Source of the DNA: Camarhynchus parvulus
Lineage: Eukaryota; Chordata; Aves; Passeriformes; Thraupidae
Reading direction: 5' to 3'
DNA length: 64,000 nt
Assembly (NCBI RefSeq): GCF_901933205.1
Contig: NC_044574.1
Span: 4,362,733 to 4,426,732, forward strand
In this document: one piece after another, positions 23,934 to 36,095 of the stretch
Numbering within the stretch: the first letter of the stretch is position 1
Layout of the letters: each line of letters begins with the position of its first letter
Translations under genes and position numbers: made by a program
The notes under the pieces: model-generated
The model's database searches: none
Seen by the model: the letters and a program-made list of their open reading frames with translations, nothing else
What the model was told of the DNA's origin: nothing

Positions 23934-26734
23934 GCTAAAAACTGTGCTGTGTAAAATAGTTCCTGCTCTCTTTCAGTGACCTCTGAAGTCAGTGAGCTTT
24001 ACCACTAAACATCATAAACTTATTGTCAGGCACAGGAGATTAGACATGATCATGATTTCTAGTCCAGGAAACTGAAATTTGCTCTATATTCATGAATGTG
24101 CTGTATAATAGGCTGTTATAAATCCAGTTGGGTTATTAGGATTTATTACAGAAGGGAAGAATCATGGTCACATTTAACTCACTGGATTCAAGGTTTACAG
24201 AAATAACCAATTCTAATAATGCTTGTTTTATAATAAAAAAATATCAGCAGTCATACCAAAACTAGTTAAGTCAATATAATTCAAAAGTCAATTTAAGCCA
24301 GAAGTCATGAGGATACGAAGCCAAAAGTTTTTGTAAAATTCTGTATTCAGATGAAAATACTTTTCCACATCAGTTTTTGCTGTTCTAAATAATTTCTCTG
24401 AGTTCAGAGAAAGTGTTGTGTTTCTGATTGTCCCACTCTGATTTGCTTGGTAATAAATTAAACTAGTTTCTCCCAGTTGAGTCTCTTTTGCCCATGGCAA
24501 TAAATGGTGAGCGATCTCTCCCTGTCCTTACCTTGACCTTATCCTGCCCAGCTGAGGAGGGCAGTGACATTAAAGAAAATGGCTGTTGAATTAAAATATT
24601 TAACACAGTGCATAATACTGGGCCCTGTCCTTCTTAGCATTGAAAATATTAATGATACCAGTCAAGAAAACATGACTGTTTGGGTTTATTTTGATAGTTT
24701 GATGGTAAAACATGGTGTATTGGAATTACAAAAGCATTACATACGCACAAATGAATAAATATGTGTCACCCAGCTTTCTTTTTGTCTTGATAAAATTTGA
24801 AGTTATGTGGTATTTTGGAAATAGCTTTCAGAGGCAACAACTCATTCTTCTGCACGTTGTTGCAATTTGTTTCTGATGTCAAAACCACATTTTTGTAGAG
24901 CAGAATGATATTAGAAGGAGAGAATTTCACTTCATCAGTCAAAGTGAATGCTGGCATAGGCAATCGTTCTACCAGCCTCATTTTGTTTTTTAAAAAAGCA
25001 CACTTTACCAGAATTTAGCTATATTAAATGATTGATAGGCACTTTTCTCTTGATTTAGCAAGTCATTTAAGAAGAGAAATTTCATTTTTGAATTTAAAAA
25101 TATCTGCAAATGTGTACACACAGTTGTGCACTTAAGGCAATTATTAATTTAAAGACGTAGATCTCTGTGTAAAGAGAAGCCGATTAAATATTAACTTTGT
25201 GAACAAATTCGTTCCTTTTGTCTTGCATGAGCATGTGAGATTAAACAGGCTCACCAGAGACACTTACCAGTCTGATGTGGTCATGGATTTGAGGATTTGA
25301 GGTTGTCCACTCCCTGTCCATGCCCAGCAGGAATGCAGCCATGAGGGAATGTGACAAAGTGGCCTTTCCTGATGACTTTGTGTCATTTTCCTACATCACA
25401 GGGAAGCTTCCAAAATTGACTTGGCATTTTACCTCTAAATACAGGCGAACCCCACCTAACAAATACTGTATTTGGTAGTACACACATTTATAAAATTATT
25501 TCAAACATTAACTAAATTATTGAATTATAAAGTTTAATTATTGAATGAATTAAATAATAAAGTATTAAAAATCAAAAATATAAAATATAATTCCCAAACT
25601 CTATTAAAACTCAAGTGTTCTGTCCGTTCCCCTTCTGATGCCAGAGAACAAGCTATGAACACACAGACATCTCAGCAGAGCTCACTTGATCTATTTACAG
25701 TCCTGTTCTGCATCATTTCCAACTGCTGTGCAACACTGACTTGTTAAACACTTTCCTGTGGCCAGCCCTAGTCAACCCATCTGTGTTCTGTGAAGTTCTT
25801 CTGAAGGTCAAACCTCAAAGATAGTTCCAGGACCGATGCCAGAATGAGTTTACACTCCGTGGATGCACTTTTGCTCTTTATCTTAGGCAGTCACTGAATG
25901 GCTCTGAGTGTTCAGAAGTCACAGCCCTGCAAAGTATAATTTGGATATCCCTGTGATATTTAATCTCAGAAAATAACCCTTTCTGATCTTTTTTGCAATG
26001 AACAAAAGAAAATAAAAGATTGTATTGCATGTTGTTGAAACAGATTATTAAGGAAAAATATTAAGGAAAAATAATCCTGCTTGTCAGCTATTAAACCTGA
26101 ACTAGGATTCTCTTATTTAATCTCTGCTATCTCTTGATTTTGATCTGGGACTGAATTTCACATGAATGCTGCATAAATATTTTAATGTCTGTGTAATTAT
26201 TCTTTAAATAGACAGCAGTATTTAGCCAGGTCATTATGACCAATTTGTGTCACCTTTTGTCTTGAGGAAAGCTCCTCTTTGATTTTTACATGGTTTTCCC
26301 CTTTCTTTTCCTCAATCCTTGCAACTTTTAATAATAGTTTTTTTAAAAAATGAAAAAAACAATAAAAACTCCAGCTATTTTATCTTGCAGCCTGTTGTTA
26401 TGCATCTAGGTGTTAATTAATGGCAAGAATCCCCTCTGTTCTCTCAGGAGCAAGAAGGGTATTTTCCTACCCCATACTGCGAGGGAACTTTTCAATTTAA
26501 ATGACCTTCTTTTACCCCTGGTTTCAGGACTGAGGGGCAAAATGAGTGTGTGGCATGACAGGATTGAAAGACAAACTTAGTGCAAGCAGTGTCCTGCATT
26601 GTTCCAAAATCAAATCTTCCCTGAGGTGTATCCCTCAACACTCACAGAAATGCTGGTCTTTGACATGGATCACAACATTATCCTGAATTCCTTAAAAGAG
26701 GAATATCACCCAAATATATTCATAATTTACTGAG

Positions 26735-26812
26735 TTTGTAGTGGTGAGCATGGCAGTGAACTGTTGGACTCAATTTTAGAGATCTTTTCCAACCTTAACG
26801 TTTCTGTGATTT
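26735..26812 (+). mobile_element. CR1 3'-end fragment
   Basis: Plus-strand CR1 terminus: TGTTGGACTCAATTTTAGAG then ATCTTTTCCAACCTTAACG and TTTCTGTGATTTC. Confidence 0.7.
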
Positions 26813-29800
26813 CCTGACAGCTCATGAAACTCTAGAAATTCTCCTCGAAACCCTAGCACAATACAAATAGTGGAGCACAGCAGAGTTTCACAGGTTGAGT
26901 CTCTACACTTCTCTCCCACACACAAAATCATTAGAAAAATAAAGTTTTCATTCCTGTGATTGCTCCTGCAAGATAAAGAAAAAAGGAGGAAAAAAAAAAA
27001 GACTGTTCACTTTAAACTGGAGAGGTAATATGCATCATGGCACTACTTTGAGATGAGATACTTCCTACCCATTTCACACTTTAGAAATAATTACTTACCA
27101 CAGTGCAGCCCATTTTATTCACAGTAACTTTTTTCTCAGTAATGTACTTGGTAGTTTTGAAGTGAAAAGCATCATGTGGTGTGGAAAGCCGCAGAGCTTC
27201 TCCTGCTGAGCCTTAGTTTGTTTTTGGTTTTTTTTGTTTTTTAATTTCTTTAGGTGTTTGATCATCATGGAATTGACTCACCCTTAACACTAATTGCATA
27301 CTGAGGAAAACTTTACTAAAATGAGGTCTATTAGATACCAGGAGTGGGAATTAGAAATTCCCATAGACTGTGGATTCAGTTGTTCTCCTCTTGGTGTACA
27401 TCACGACCAAGTGGAATGTGCAGAAGTTCCTCAGTTTTTCTTGTTTGAGTGAAATAATTTATTTTTATAGTAGGGATTTATTCAATTATAATATCAAAGA
27501 TAATGCCAGTGGGATTATAGGTTGTGGCATATAAGAATAGAGCAATAAATAGGAAGTGTGGAATGCTGCATTGTATTAATACAGAGATTGATATTGAAAT
27601 CACAGAAGACTGAATTAAAAGCTGAATTAAGCTGAATTATTGGAGTAACACTAATTAAAATGCTTTATATCCTTATATATTTAAATAAGTTTGATTTGTA
27701 ACATCAGGTCTTTTGGGAGGGAAAGGATCAAACCAGATGCAGTGGTCAGTCAGCACTTTTACCACGTGCAATTAGTTTTATAAGCATTTGTCATTAAAAG
27801 GGGTTCTGAACAGCTGCAGATGGCTGGGGCAGTGCATGATTTGCACTGAGACTTGCAAACAGCCCTGTTTGTCTTGATACAAACCATTACCCATTCCTCA
27901 GGGAAAACTCTCCTGCAGAGAACAACTCAGTACAGCCCCACATCTGGAGTTCACCTCCAAAGCCAATCTGATTGCTAATGGAAGGCACATCCAGGGTAAT
28001 TTAAGAATTTCAATTCCACAGCCTTTCATTCCTTTTAAAAATGTACACATGTGTCTCATTGGATGAATTTTCAGAAGGATCTAGATGACTTAGAAGGATA
28101 TAAATAACTTTGGAGCTGACAAACCAAATCCAAGCCTGTTTTAATGTTCTTTGGATGGCTGGTCTTCCTCTGGCACCTCTGAAGTCTCGTTCGTTTCATT
28201 TATGAACATCAGAGTGAAGGTGGTGCCAATTAGCATCTGTTTCAAATTTATTTCAGGTCTTGCACTGGAACCACAGGTTTCAGTCTGCTGTGATTTCATT
28301 TAACATTCCTTAACATTTTTTCCACTTCATTTCTTACAAGAAGTCTTTGTGGCAATCTACCAAAAGAACTAAGTTGCTCTTAACCCCTTCTGAGGTATTT
28401 TCAGGGTTTTAGTAGGGCCAGAAGATGAAGGTGTGGCAAGGAAAGTTGGAAATACACGGTAACATTTTAATTGTCACTATTTTAAAGGGCAGAGTATCAG
28501 CTGTGCAGTGGTTTTGCATGTTGTATATTCACTTTCTTCCTTTCCCATTAGCTGTGAGATGGGCTCCAACGGCACTTTCCTTGGGAATTTCAATGCCATC
28601 ATTACCAACGGGGCAGAGTTAACTTGTCACACTGCACAGTCATAGTAATAACTCTTTTTGGAGGCATTTACGTGCTGTACAGAGCTATTCATTCAATTAC
28701 CCTGTGGACCAGGCAAGGATGGTCAAATTAATTACTATCTCATGAATATAGAAGATAAAGGGCCAAATCCAATTAAAGACCTCAGAGTCTCTGAGCTCAG
28801 AATTACAAGATGATAATTTTAAGGGATTTTACCATAGGGGCACCTAGACCTGGGCTATGCATTGTGATTCTTGAAAAAAGTGAAGTCACTTCATTCCAGG
28901 AGATTCACTGTGCTGAGTAAAGTCTAGGCCCCATCTCTTTTGGGTCTTAAAAATCCAATTAGGTCTGGAAGGAGAAGGCTTTTTCCAGCTTTTTTTTTTC
29001 AGTTCTGTCCTGAAGGCATGCATTGATAGGGGTTTTAAAATTAGAAAAAAAAAGAAAAAAAAATTCTAACACACATAGAGGTTATTCTACCTCCCGTATT
29101 TTAATTTTAATGGTTGAGGATCATGTAGGGCTTCAATCTGCTTTCCTATCATGGGGATTCACAAATCCCTATTTCCTTTACACCTCTGAACTGAGCACTT
29201 TTTTACTTATTCCAGTGAAACTGAGCTGTGGTGCAGATTGGGGTGAAAGAGTCAGAGGGACTCCAGGCACAGTGTCCACCCCAGCATATCCCACCTGGGG
29301 ACTCCAGGCAGGGATTTCAGGGCAGGTTTGCATTTCTTTATCATTTGGAATCCACCAAATTTGCAGCCCTGCCTTCAGCGGGAGAAGGAGTCATGCCTAC
29401 CCTTCCCTGCTCCCATTTCACCCACTTAATCCAAGTCATCTGCTTCACAATTCCAAAAAAAAATCTTTTATTCAATGGAAATTAGGAGTGTCCATGAAAA
29501 ATGAATGCTCCAATCATTCAGTGAAAATAATGGCAAAACTCCTGCTGACTTGGGAGAGAGCACAGAGAGGCTTTGTAAATGTACCAGTTATCATTTCAAT
29601 AAAGGTCTTTATGTATTTAATTTTATTCTAATAACAAAACAAAAGCCAAAAATATTTCTGATATCTACAAGAGGAAATAAGGTCTCTAATCAGTCTGTAG
29701 AAGTAAAGCATTATTTTATGCCTAATTAGTTTGTAATAGCATTTCCAAAAGGTTTCTTTTTCTGCAAAAAAGACTGTTGATGAAAATGTCACAGAGTTAT

Positions 29801-32520
29801 TTTCAACAGGCTTTTGCTGCAGATATCCCACATGGACATTCTGTTATTTTGTTCTGGCTTTTCCACTAATGCCCTGCAATTGTGTTTCACTTCCTCTGAT
29901 TAAACTGACAAGTCATTTGAATGGATATCACTTAACACATTGATCTGAGGCAGTGGCAGGAATAGACCATGGCTTTGCTCTGTGATAATAGAGCTGGTCC
30001 TTTGCTCTTGAACTCTTTTGGAAGTTGGGTTGGAGTTTAAAAACTCCTTTTTTTTCTCCCCCTAATTTTATTTTCTTTTATTTCATCCCTGTTGCCTCAC
30101 AGTTGTGATGTCCTACAAAGGAGCATGTGGACACAAAGAAGGCTGTACTCAAAGTGAAAGCTTAATTACCGTAATGAGGATTGACTTCTTTTCTTTGCTC
30201 TGTCTCCATTCATTCCAAACAGGAGCTGAAGTTATGGTACATGTGCAATTAAAGCTCACACTCATTGTTTGCTTGAAGGTGAGGTTTTCACAGGAGAGCG
30301 TCAGAGTGAAAACCCTTCTTGCCAAGCACATATCACTGCCCTCAGAATGTCTGAGACGTCCCCAGGTAATTGTGGAGGCTGCACAGCAGCTGCCAAATGG
30401 GGTCCAGCACTGGAAAGCAGCAGTGGTTTCACTGGATGCAAGAAACACCACCCAAAATTATGCCAAATATTGTCTCACTATGTACTGTAATGAAATGTTC
30501 AGAGGAAGTTGGGTTATTAAAGAGAATGCGGAGAAAAACTCCTCCCTGGGTGGTCTGGAGGAAACTGGCAAGATAAGGGGGAAAAAATGGAAGAATTCAT
30601 TGGATAATACATTTAGTCCTCTGTTATAAGTAGAAATATTGAGTTGACATTGACTTTCAGCTGCCTGCCTTGATGATCACATTTTTGATTGGACATAAAC
30701 AGCACTTGTTTCCTCATGGATCACCCAAGGAATATAAGCACAATGCAATTAAAAAGAAAGAAATGCAGATGTAATAGTCAATACACATCTCATCCAGAGG
30801 TCTATTGCATAGTGACAGATGCAGCCAACCGGTTGAAATCCTATTTTTCAGTGATATTTGTTAATCAAAGCACTGGAAGTGCAGCCAAAAGACTTCTGTG
30901 CTTCCAGGGCACAGACAGGCGACATTTGGGGTGTTGAATTCTGTGTAATACTTCTCTTTGTGCCCTGAACAGTAATTCTGCACCTAAATAGAAAAGCAGA
31001 GTTGGAGCTTCAATATTTTCATGAGAAAAATTCTTTTTATACCTGTGAATGTGAATGCTTTGATGAACTTCCAGTGGTCACTTCATTTGTCAGAGGTTAA
31101 AAAGCTGATTTGGTTAAAAAGCTTCTTTGCTTAAAAAAAAATACATAAAGGTCCTTGTTGTGGAAGGCAACATTGCAGACAAATGTTGTTACCAAATGGA
31201 GCCTTTTTCTTAAATACCTAAACAAACAAAAAAGCCTTTGCTTAATAATCAAACTGTGTTATGTGGTTCTCCTATTCCTCCAAGAGAGAGCTGGAAAATA
31301 CTGAAAGGATGATTTCAAGGAATGCTGAGACATCTCAGGAAATCCTTCATTTAATTCCTGTGACTCCTAATACACCCTTTAGTCTAAAACCAGCCAGGGA
31401 GAGAAGAGCTGCAGGTGCTGTTTAAAAGAGAATAAAACATAAAACTGACAGAAATACCAGACGTGGAGATCACCTCCACTAAGAGCTCTGACAAGTATTT
31501 CCACTAATCTGTGACATACCAAAGATTTAGTCAATATATTTCAGTTTAGATGCATGAATTATTGTTCGTCACATGTTGTTAGACATTCTCTACTTCTCTA
31601 CCCCTCCTCTTTTTTAGTTGCCTGTAGTGCATCAACTTTTTCACTGGCAGAATTTTAATAGGATGCATGACACAAGGTTTTGTTAATAACTATATATGAC
31701 TCAGGAACGTTATTATGCTTAAAATAATAGAACAGACTTTTCTCAAAAGCCTGTATTTAAGTAGGTAAATTCTGACATTTTTTATTTGCATAGTCCTTCA
31801 CTAAGGGCTTTGATATCTGAATGGAAAGAAAAAATTGTGTACTATCTCCTTTTTCTCGTTATTTTAGATTAAGAGAAGGCATCCAGGAGCAATTTAAAAG
31901 CAGATTGCAATTTACAGCTGCAAAGCAGTTGGTGGTTAAATGAGGATTTTGTAGTGGACCCTTTGCAAGTGGAAGTCTGTGAAGAAATTAGAATAATTTT
32001 GAATTCTGGAGTAAACATTTCTGACCTTCTAAATAGAAACATCTGCAAGATTTTGCTTAAATGATGAGTGGGGAGATTCTCAGCTGGTGTAAATTAGTGT
32101 GGCTTCAGTGAGGCTGATGTTTTTATAACAGTTTACATCATTCACATTTCTTTCTTCAAGAATTCTATTTTTTGTAAGCATTTAAGCGTAACAGCATCAA
32201 TTTTCTGTACCAGCATCTTCTGAATAGAAATGTGCAGTTTCTTCTATGAAAACCCTGATGTTTTCCTCTTTGAGTAGGCATTGCAAAGGAAAAGATGTTC
32301 TTTAAGTGCAAGAAATATTCTGCCCTCTTAAAATTCTAGCACATATTGCTATAAAATCACCCCTGAAACGGGAAGGAGTGAGGGGAAGCTTCACAGACAT
32401 CAGCTCCCAAGGACAGTGGGACAGAAAGGAGGATGAGAAGTAGATATGCATGCCAACACTCCTGCATTCCCAGGGACAGAAATCACATTACACACACACT
32501 GCCAGAGGTTTCTCCAGGAC

Positions 32521-33000
32521 TGTGGTGTTTGTGAGGGTCCCCAGGTGAGGGGGAGATGAGAATCTGACTCCGTGTTCTCAGAAGGCTGATATTATATTAT
32601 ATTATATTATATTATATTATATTATATTATATTATATTATATTATATTATATTATATTATATTATATTATATTATATTATATTATATTATATTATATTAT
32701 ATTATATTATATTATATTATATTATATTATATTAATGCTATACTAAAACTGTACTAAAGAAAGAGAAAGGATACATCAGAAGATTTAACAAGAATTAATA
32801 ATAAAAACTTGTGACTGACCCCTCAGAGTCTGACACAGCTGATGGTGATTGGTCATTGAGTAAAAACAATTCACATGTTTGGATAAACAATCTCCAGACC
32901 ACATTCCGGAGCAGCAAAACATGGAGAAGCTGAGGTTTCTCATCTTCCCAGGAGAAGAAATCCTGGTGAATGATTTTTTTCAGAAAATATGACAGTGACA
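32521..33000 (-). mobile_element. Solo LTR, family A, copy 1, expanded by an internal microsatellite
   Basis: It starts TGTGGTGTTTGTGAGGG and ends ATGACAGTGACA. Exact 6-bp duplications CAGGAC lie at 32515-32520 and 33001-33006. Its outer parts match the other family A copies. Its AT-rich core (polyadenylation/TATA region of the relatives) is replaced by ~29 ATTAT repeats, giving a 480-bp element. Confidence 0.88.
32589..32734. repeat. ATTAT pentanucleotide microsatellite, ~29 uninterrupted units
   Basis: A perfect 5-bp tandem array of about 146 bp with no interruptions, lying wholly inside the solo LTR at 32521-33000. Its purity suggests recent expansion and probable length polymorphism, and assembly length may be inexact. 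Confidence 0.98.
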
Positions 33001-33184
33001 CAGGACATATCAGAAATCCTCTCTCAGGGTATCAGTCTTGGCTCCTGCAGCTGCATTCCCTTGTTTCCCCCATTACCAGCAAACTTCAGCTCCAGGTTAG
33101 GGTGATGTTGCCATCTGGCTGTTACCTGATTAGAGAAACACAGATATAACTGGAGGGGTTTTCAGTTATCTTCATTAAGTTGTG

Positions 33185-33378
33185 GCGTTTCTGTCTCCCA
33201 GTTCCTCAGCCTTTCCCTCTCATGGCATTCCCGGATCATCCTCCTGGCCCCTTTCTGGACCTTTTCAGCCTACCCACTTCTCTTCCACCTGTTTGAAAAT
33301 ATTAAAGACTATTGAGCCCAATATTGATCCCTGAGGATCAATATTGTCCCACTTGTGACAGGCTGCCAGCTTGGAAAG
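33185..33378 (-). mobile_element. CR1 internal fragment (old)
   Basis: Antisense CR1 internal region. Recognisable blocks are CTCCTGGCCCCTTTCTGGAC, a TATTAAAGACTATTGAGCCC block, ATATTGATCCCTGAGG and GTCCCACTTGTGACAGGCTG. The copy is diverged and shortened. Confidence 0.6.
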
Positions 33379-35279
33379 GACCTGAAAGTGTTAAGATTCA
33401 ATGTTGAAACTAAATTATGAAGTGTTTTTCTTTCAGACATTGGGAAGAGGGTGATTTTTTTTAAAAGGAAGGACAAGAATGTGCAGAATTTTTAAAAGCA
33501 CACCTTTATAATGCTATGTTTTTTTATTTCTCTGGAAGAAAATCCTGCAAATCACACATTTATCCAAGATAAAATCTCCAGCCTGATCTTTAGGAGGGCT
33601 GGACACTCATTGCAGCTATTAAATAGGCAGTTTATATCAAATAACTCAGTATTCTTCTAAGAATTAATCATCAAGTGCTTCAAGCTCCCCTCCACTGTCA
33701 ATGGAGAGAAGCAATCCCCTGTGATGATAAGTACTCTGTATTAAAATAAATATGCAAGACAGATGGGCGCTCTAAAAATGCCTGTCACTATATCTTGAAT
33801 ATAGAAGGAGCTAAAATAACTAGATTTGATTCAGTATTTCAGAATGGTAAAATTAAATGGGATGGTCCTACCCTGAGCACTACCACTGCTTTCTGGAATG
33901 ACAGAGAGTGCTGCATTATAATCTGAATTTAATTACATGGCACACCTCTTTAATGATGGCAGGATATTCTTGCCAGGGGGAAGAATTTCTTATTGCTGCA
34001 TGGCTTTCACTCCCTGTCAAAAAACCTCCAAACAATGCATGTATTTTATGAGATAAAAATCAATGAGATTTGGAAGTTACACAAGGTTTGTCATTCGGGA
34101 AGGTCCCACCAGATGTCTTTTCTGAATTTTCAGTGCCTCAGAATGCTGTAAAATCCCATCCTGGCCAGTAGCTAGAAAAGCAAGAATATGTCCTCACCAC
34201 AGTGATGTTGGAAACCCTTGTTCAAAAATACATAGAAATACAGAACTATTCAGTGTATCCTCTACAACTGAAAAAAATCACCAAACCCAAAACGTTGCTG
34301 CCTTCATTCTCAAGAGTGAAAGAGTTCTCCATTTTATGCAGCCTCTAATAATTTTAAATGTAAATTCTTCAGCCAGTTCTTTGGGGTTTTTTTTTTGTTT
34401 GTTTTTTGGGTTTTTTTGGTGGTGTTTTTTTTTTGGAAGCTTAGATGCCAGTACATGTTTATGGGTAAATATCAGTCAGTAATAGCAGCTGCCACCTGGG
34501 AACCAGGATGATCAAGCCCTAATCCTAAGTGGAGTTTCAAATCCAACTACTGCCACTGATGATGTTTCTGGAAATCTTTGGTTATTGCCACAAGACAAGA
34601 AGTAGCTACAAAAGTGAATTATGCAAAACAAGAAAAATAATGACACAAGCCAAAGTAAAATACTCCCCTACATAACAGTTTTCCCACTTTGGGGAGGTTA
34701 AAAGAAGAAATTGCACGTGGCTGATATTAAACAAACCATTTAATTTACTAATTCACCACTTGAAGGCATTCAGATATTGTTGTGATATGGCCTGCATGAA
34801 AAAACACACATAAAATATAACAAGAGAATCTTCTTCAACCATTAATGGGTACAGTTTTTATTATTTCTTTATTTTATTACATACTTAGTTTTAATTATGT
34901 ACAGACCTAGATAAAACTTGCTTGGATGCAGGCCAAGGATAAGATTTGCACACCTCAAGTACTGATACTGTGTCCAGCTCATGGTTCATTTTAATTTTAT
35001 TGACTTTATTTACTATCTGAGATTGCAAGGATGTGGCTTCCCCAGCTTTCTCCATAGTTGTAATTATTCACACTCCCCTGGAACCAGATAGATTCACTGG
35101 TCACAAGGTAATTAAACACTGCTGAGAGCAATTTTTTTATTTAAAGAGAACTTATAGTGTGTATCATACATTTATGAGCAGATTATTTAGTGAGTGGCAT
35201 TTTAGAACTGAGCATTCTGTGGAAGGAAGGGGCTGTAATTCAGTGAGCAGGATGAGATTTCTCTGCATCCACAGCAGGG
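33379..35279. other. Anonymous intronic sequence
   Basis: A T/G-rich tract at 34381-34434; nothing else recognised. Confidence 0.5.
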
Positions 35280-36095
35280 TGGGCAGGAGGAAAGGGGGGA
35301 TTCTGCCCCTCTGCCCTGCTCGGTGAGACCCCACCTGCAGAGCTGCCCCAGAGCAAGTCCAGAGGAGGCACCAGGATGATCAGAAGGATGCAGCAGCTCT
35401 GCTGGGAGGAAAGGCCAAGAGATTTGGGATGGTTCACCCTGGAGAAGAGAAAGCTTTGGGGTGACCTCACTGTGGCCTTCAGTGCCTGATGGAACCTGCT
35501 GGAAACAGGGAGAGAGAATATTTACAAGTGATGGAGAGATAGGACAAGAGGGAATGGCCTCACACTGGCAGAGAGCAGGTTTAGATCAGATATTGGGATG
35601 AAATTGTGCAGAAGCTGTGGCTGCCCCTGGATCCCTGGAAGTGCCCAAGGCCAGGTTGGATGGTGTAGGGGGATAGAATATAAGAAAATAGTGTAGAAAG
35701 TATTCTTACCCCTAAGGAGTTGCAGCTGGGCCAACTATCAAAGATTAGGAACAGGCCTGACTTTAACAGGCCACAGCTGTACGCAATGAGAAGAAGAGTG
35801 CTATAAAAGAGTGGGGTGGCTGGGTGAGAAGGGACCTGGAGTCAGTTGGCTGCTTTGTGAAGAAGAAAGAGTCAGTGCTCTGAGGAGCTGCCCATGAGAA
35901 AACACCAAGAAGGTGTGGAACTTTTGTGATAGGAGACAACAGCATGAAACCCCTGCATTAAGATGACAACAGGATGGGGCTTGGAGCAACCTGGGCTAGT
36001 GGGAGGTGTCCCCACCCATGGCAAGGGGTGGGATGAGATGGGCTTTAATGTCCCTTCCCACCCAAACCGTGCTGTCATTCCATGATTTCTGTCTT
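35280..36095 (+). mobile_element. CR1 LINE 3' part, interrupted by a solo LTR
   Basis: Plus-strand CR1 blocks appear in order: GTGAGACCCCACCTGCAG, GAGCAGGTTTAGATCAG, AGAAGCTGTGGCTGCCCC, CCAGGTTGGATGG, then after the inserted LTR GGCTTGGAGCAACCTGGG and the CCCTTCCCACCCAAACC 3' end. The two halves fit together exactly at the duplicated GGATGG. It is a 5'-truncated fragment with no intact ORF2. Confidence 0.9.
35664..35971 (+). mobile_element. Solo LTR, family B, nested in a CR1
   Basis: It starts TGTAGGGGGATAG and ends GATGACAACA. Exact 6-bp duplications GGATGG lie at 35658-35663 and 35972-35977. Removing the element and one duplicate restores a continuous CR1 (CCAGGTTGGATGG then GGCTTGGAGC). 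A TATAAAA box at 35802-35808 reads on the plus strand. It is 308 bp. I do not see similarity to family A. Confidence 0.88.

Larger units (their letters stand above)
23656..32514. other. Anonymous intronic sequence
   Basis: Contains the T/G tract at 23845-23933 and the CR1 end at 26735-26812. The longest open frames (29023-29631 and 30105-30629, plus strand) show no domain or homologue I recognise. Confidence 0.45.

Noticed and set aside
29023..30629. 202- and 174-codon plus-strand open frames
   Set aside because: Ordinary composition for intron, no domains, no repeats of known proteins, and no convincing splice or promoter context.
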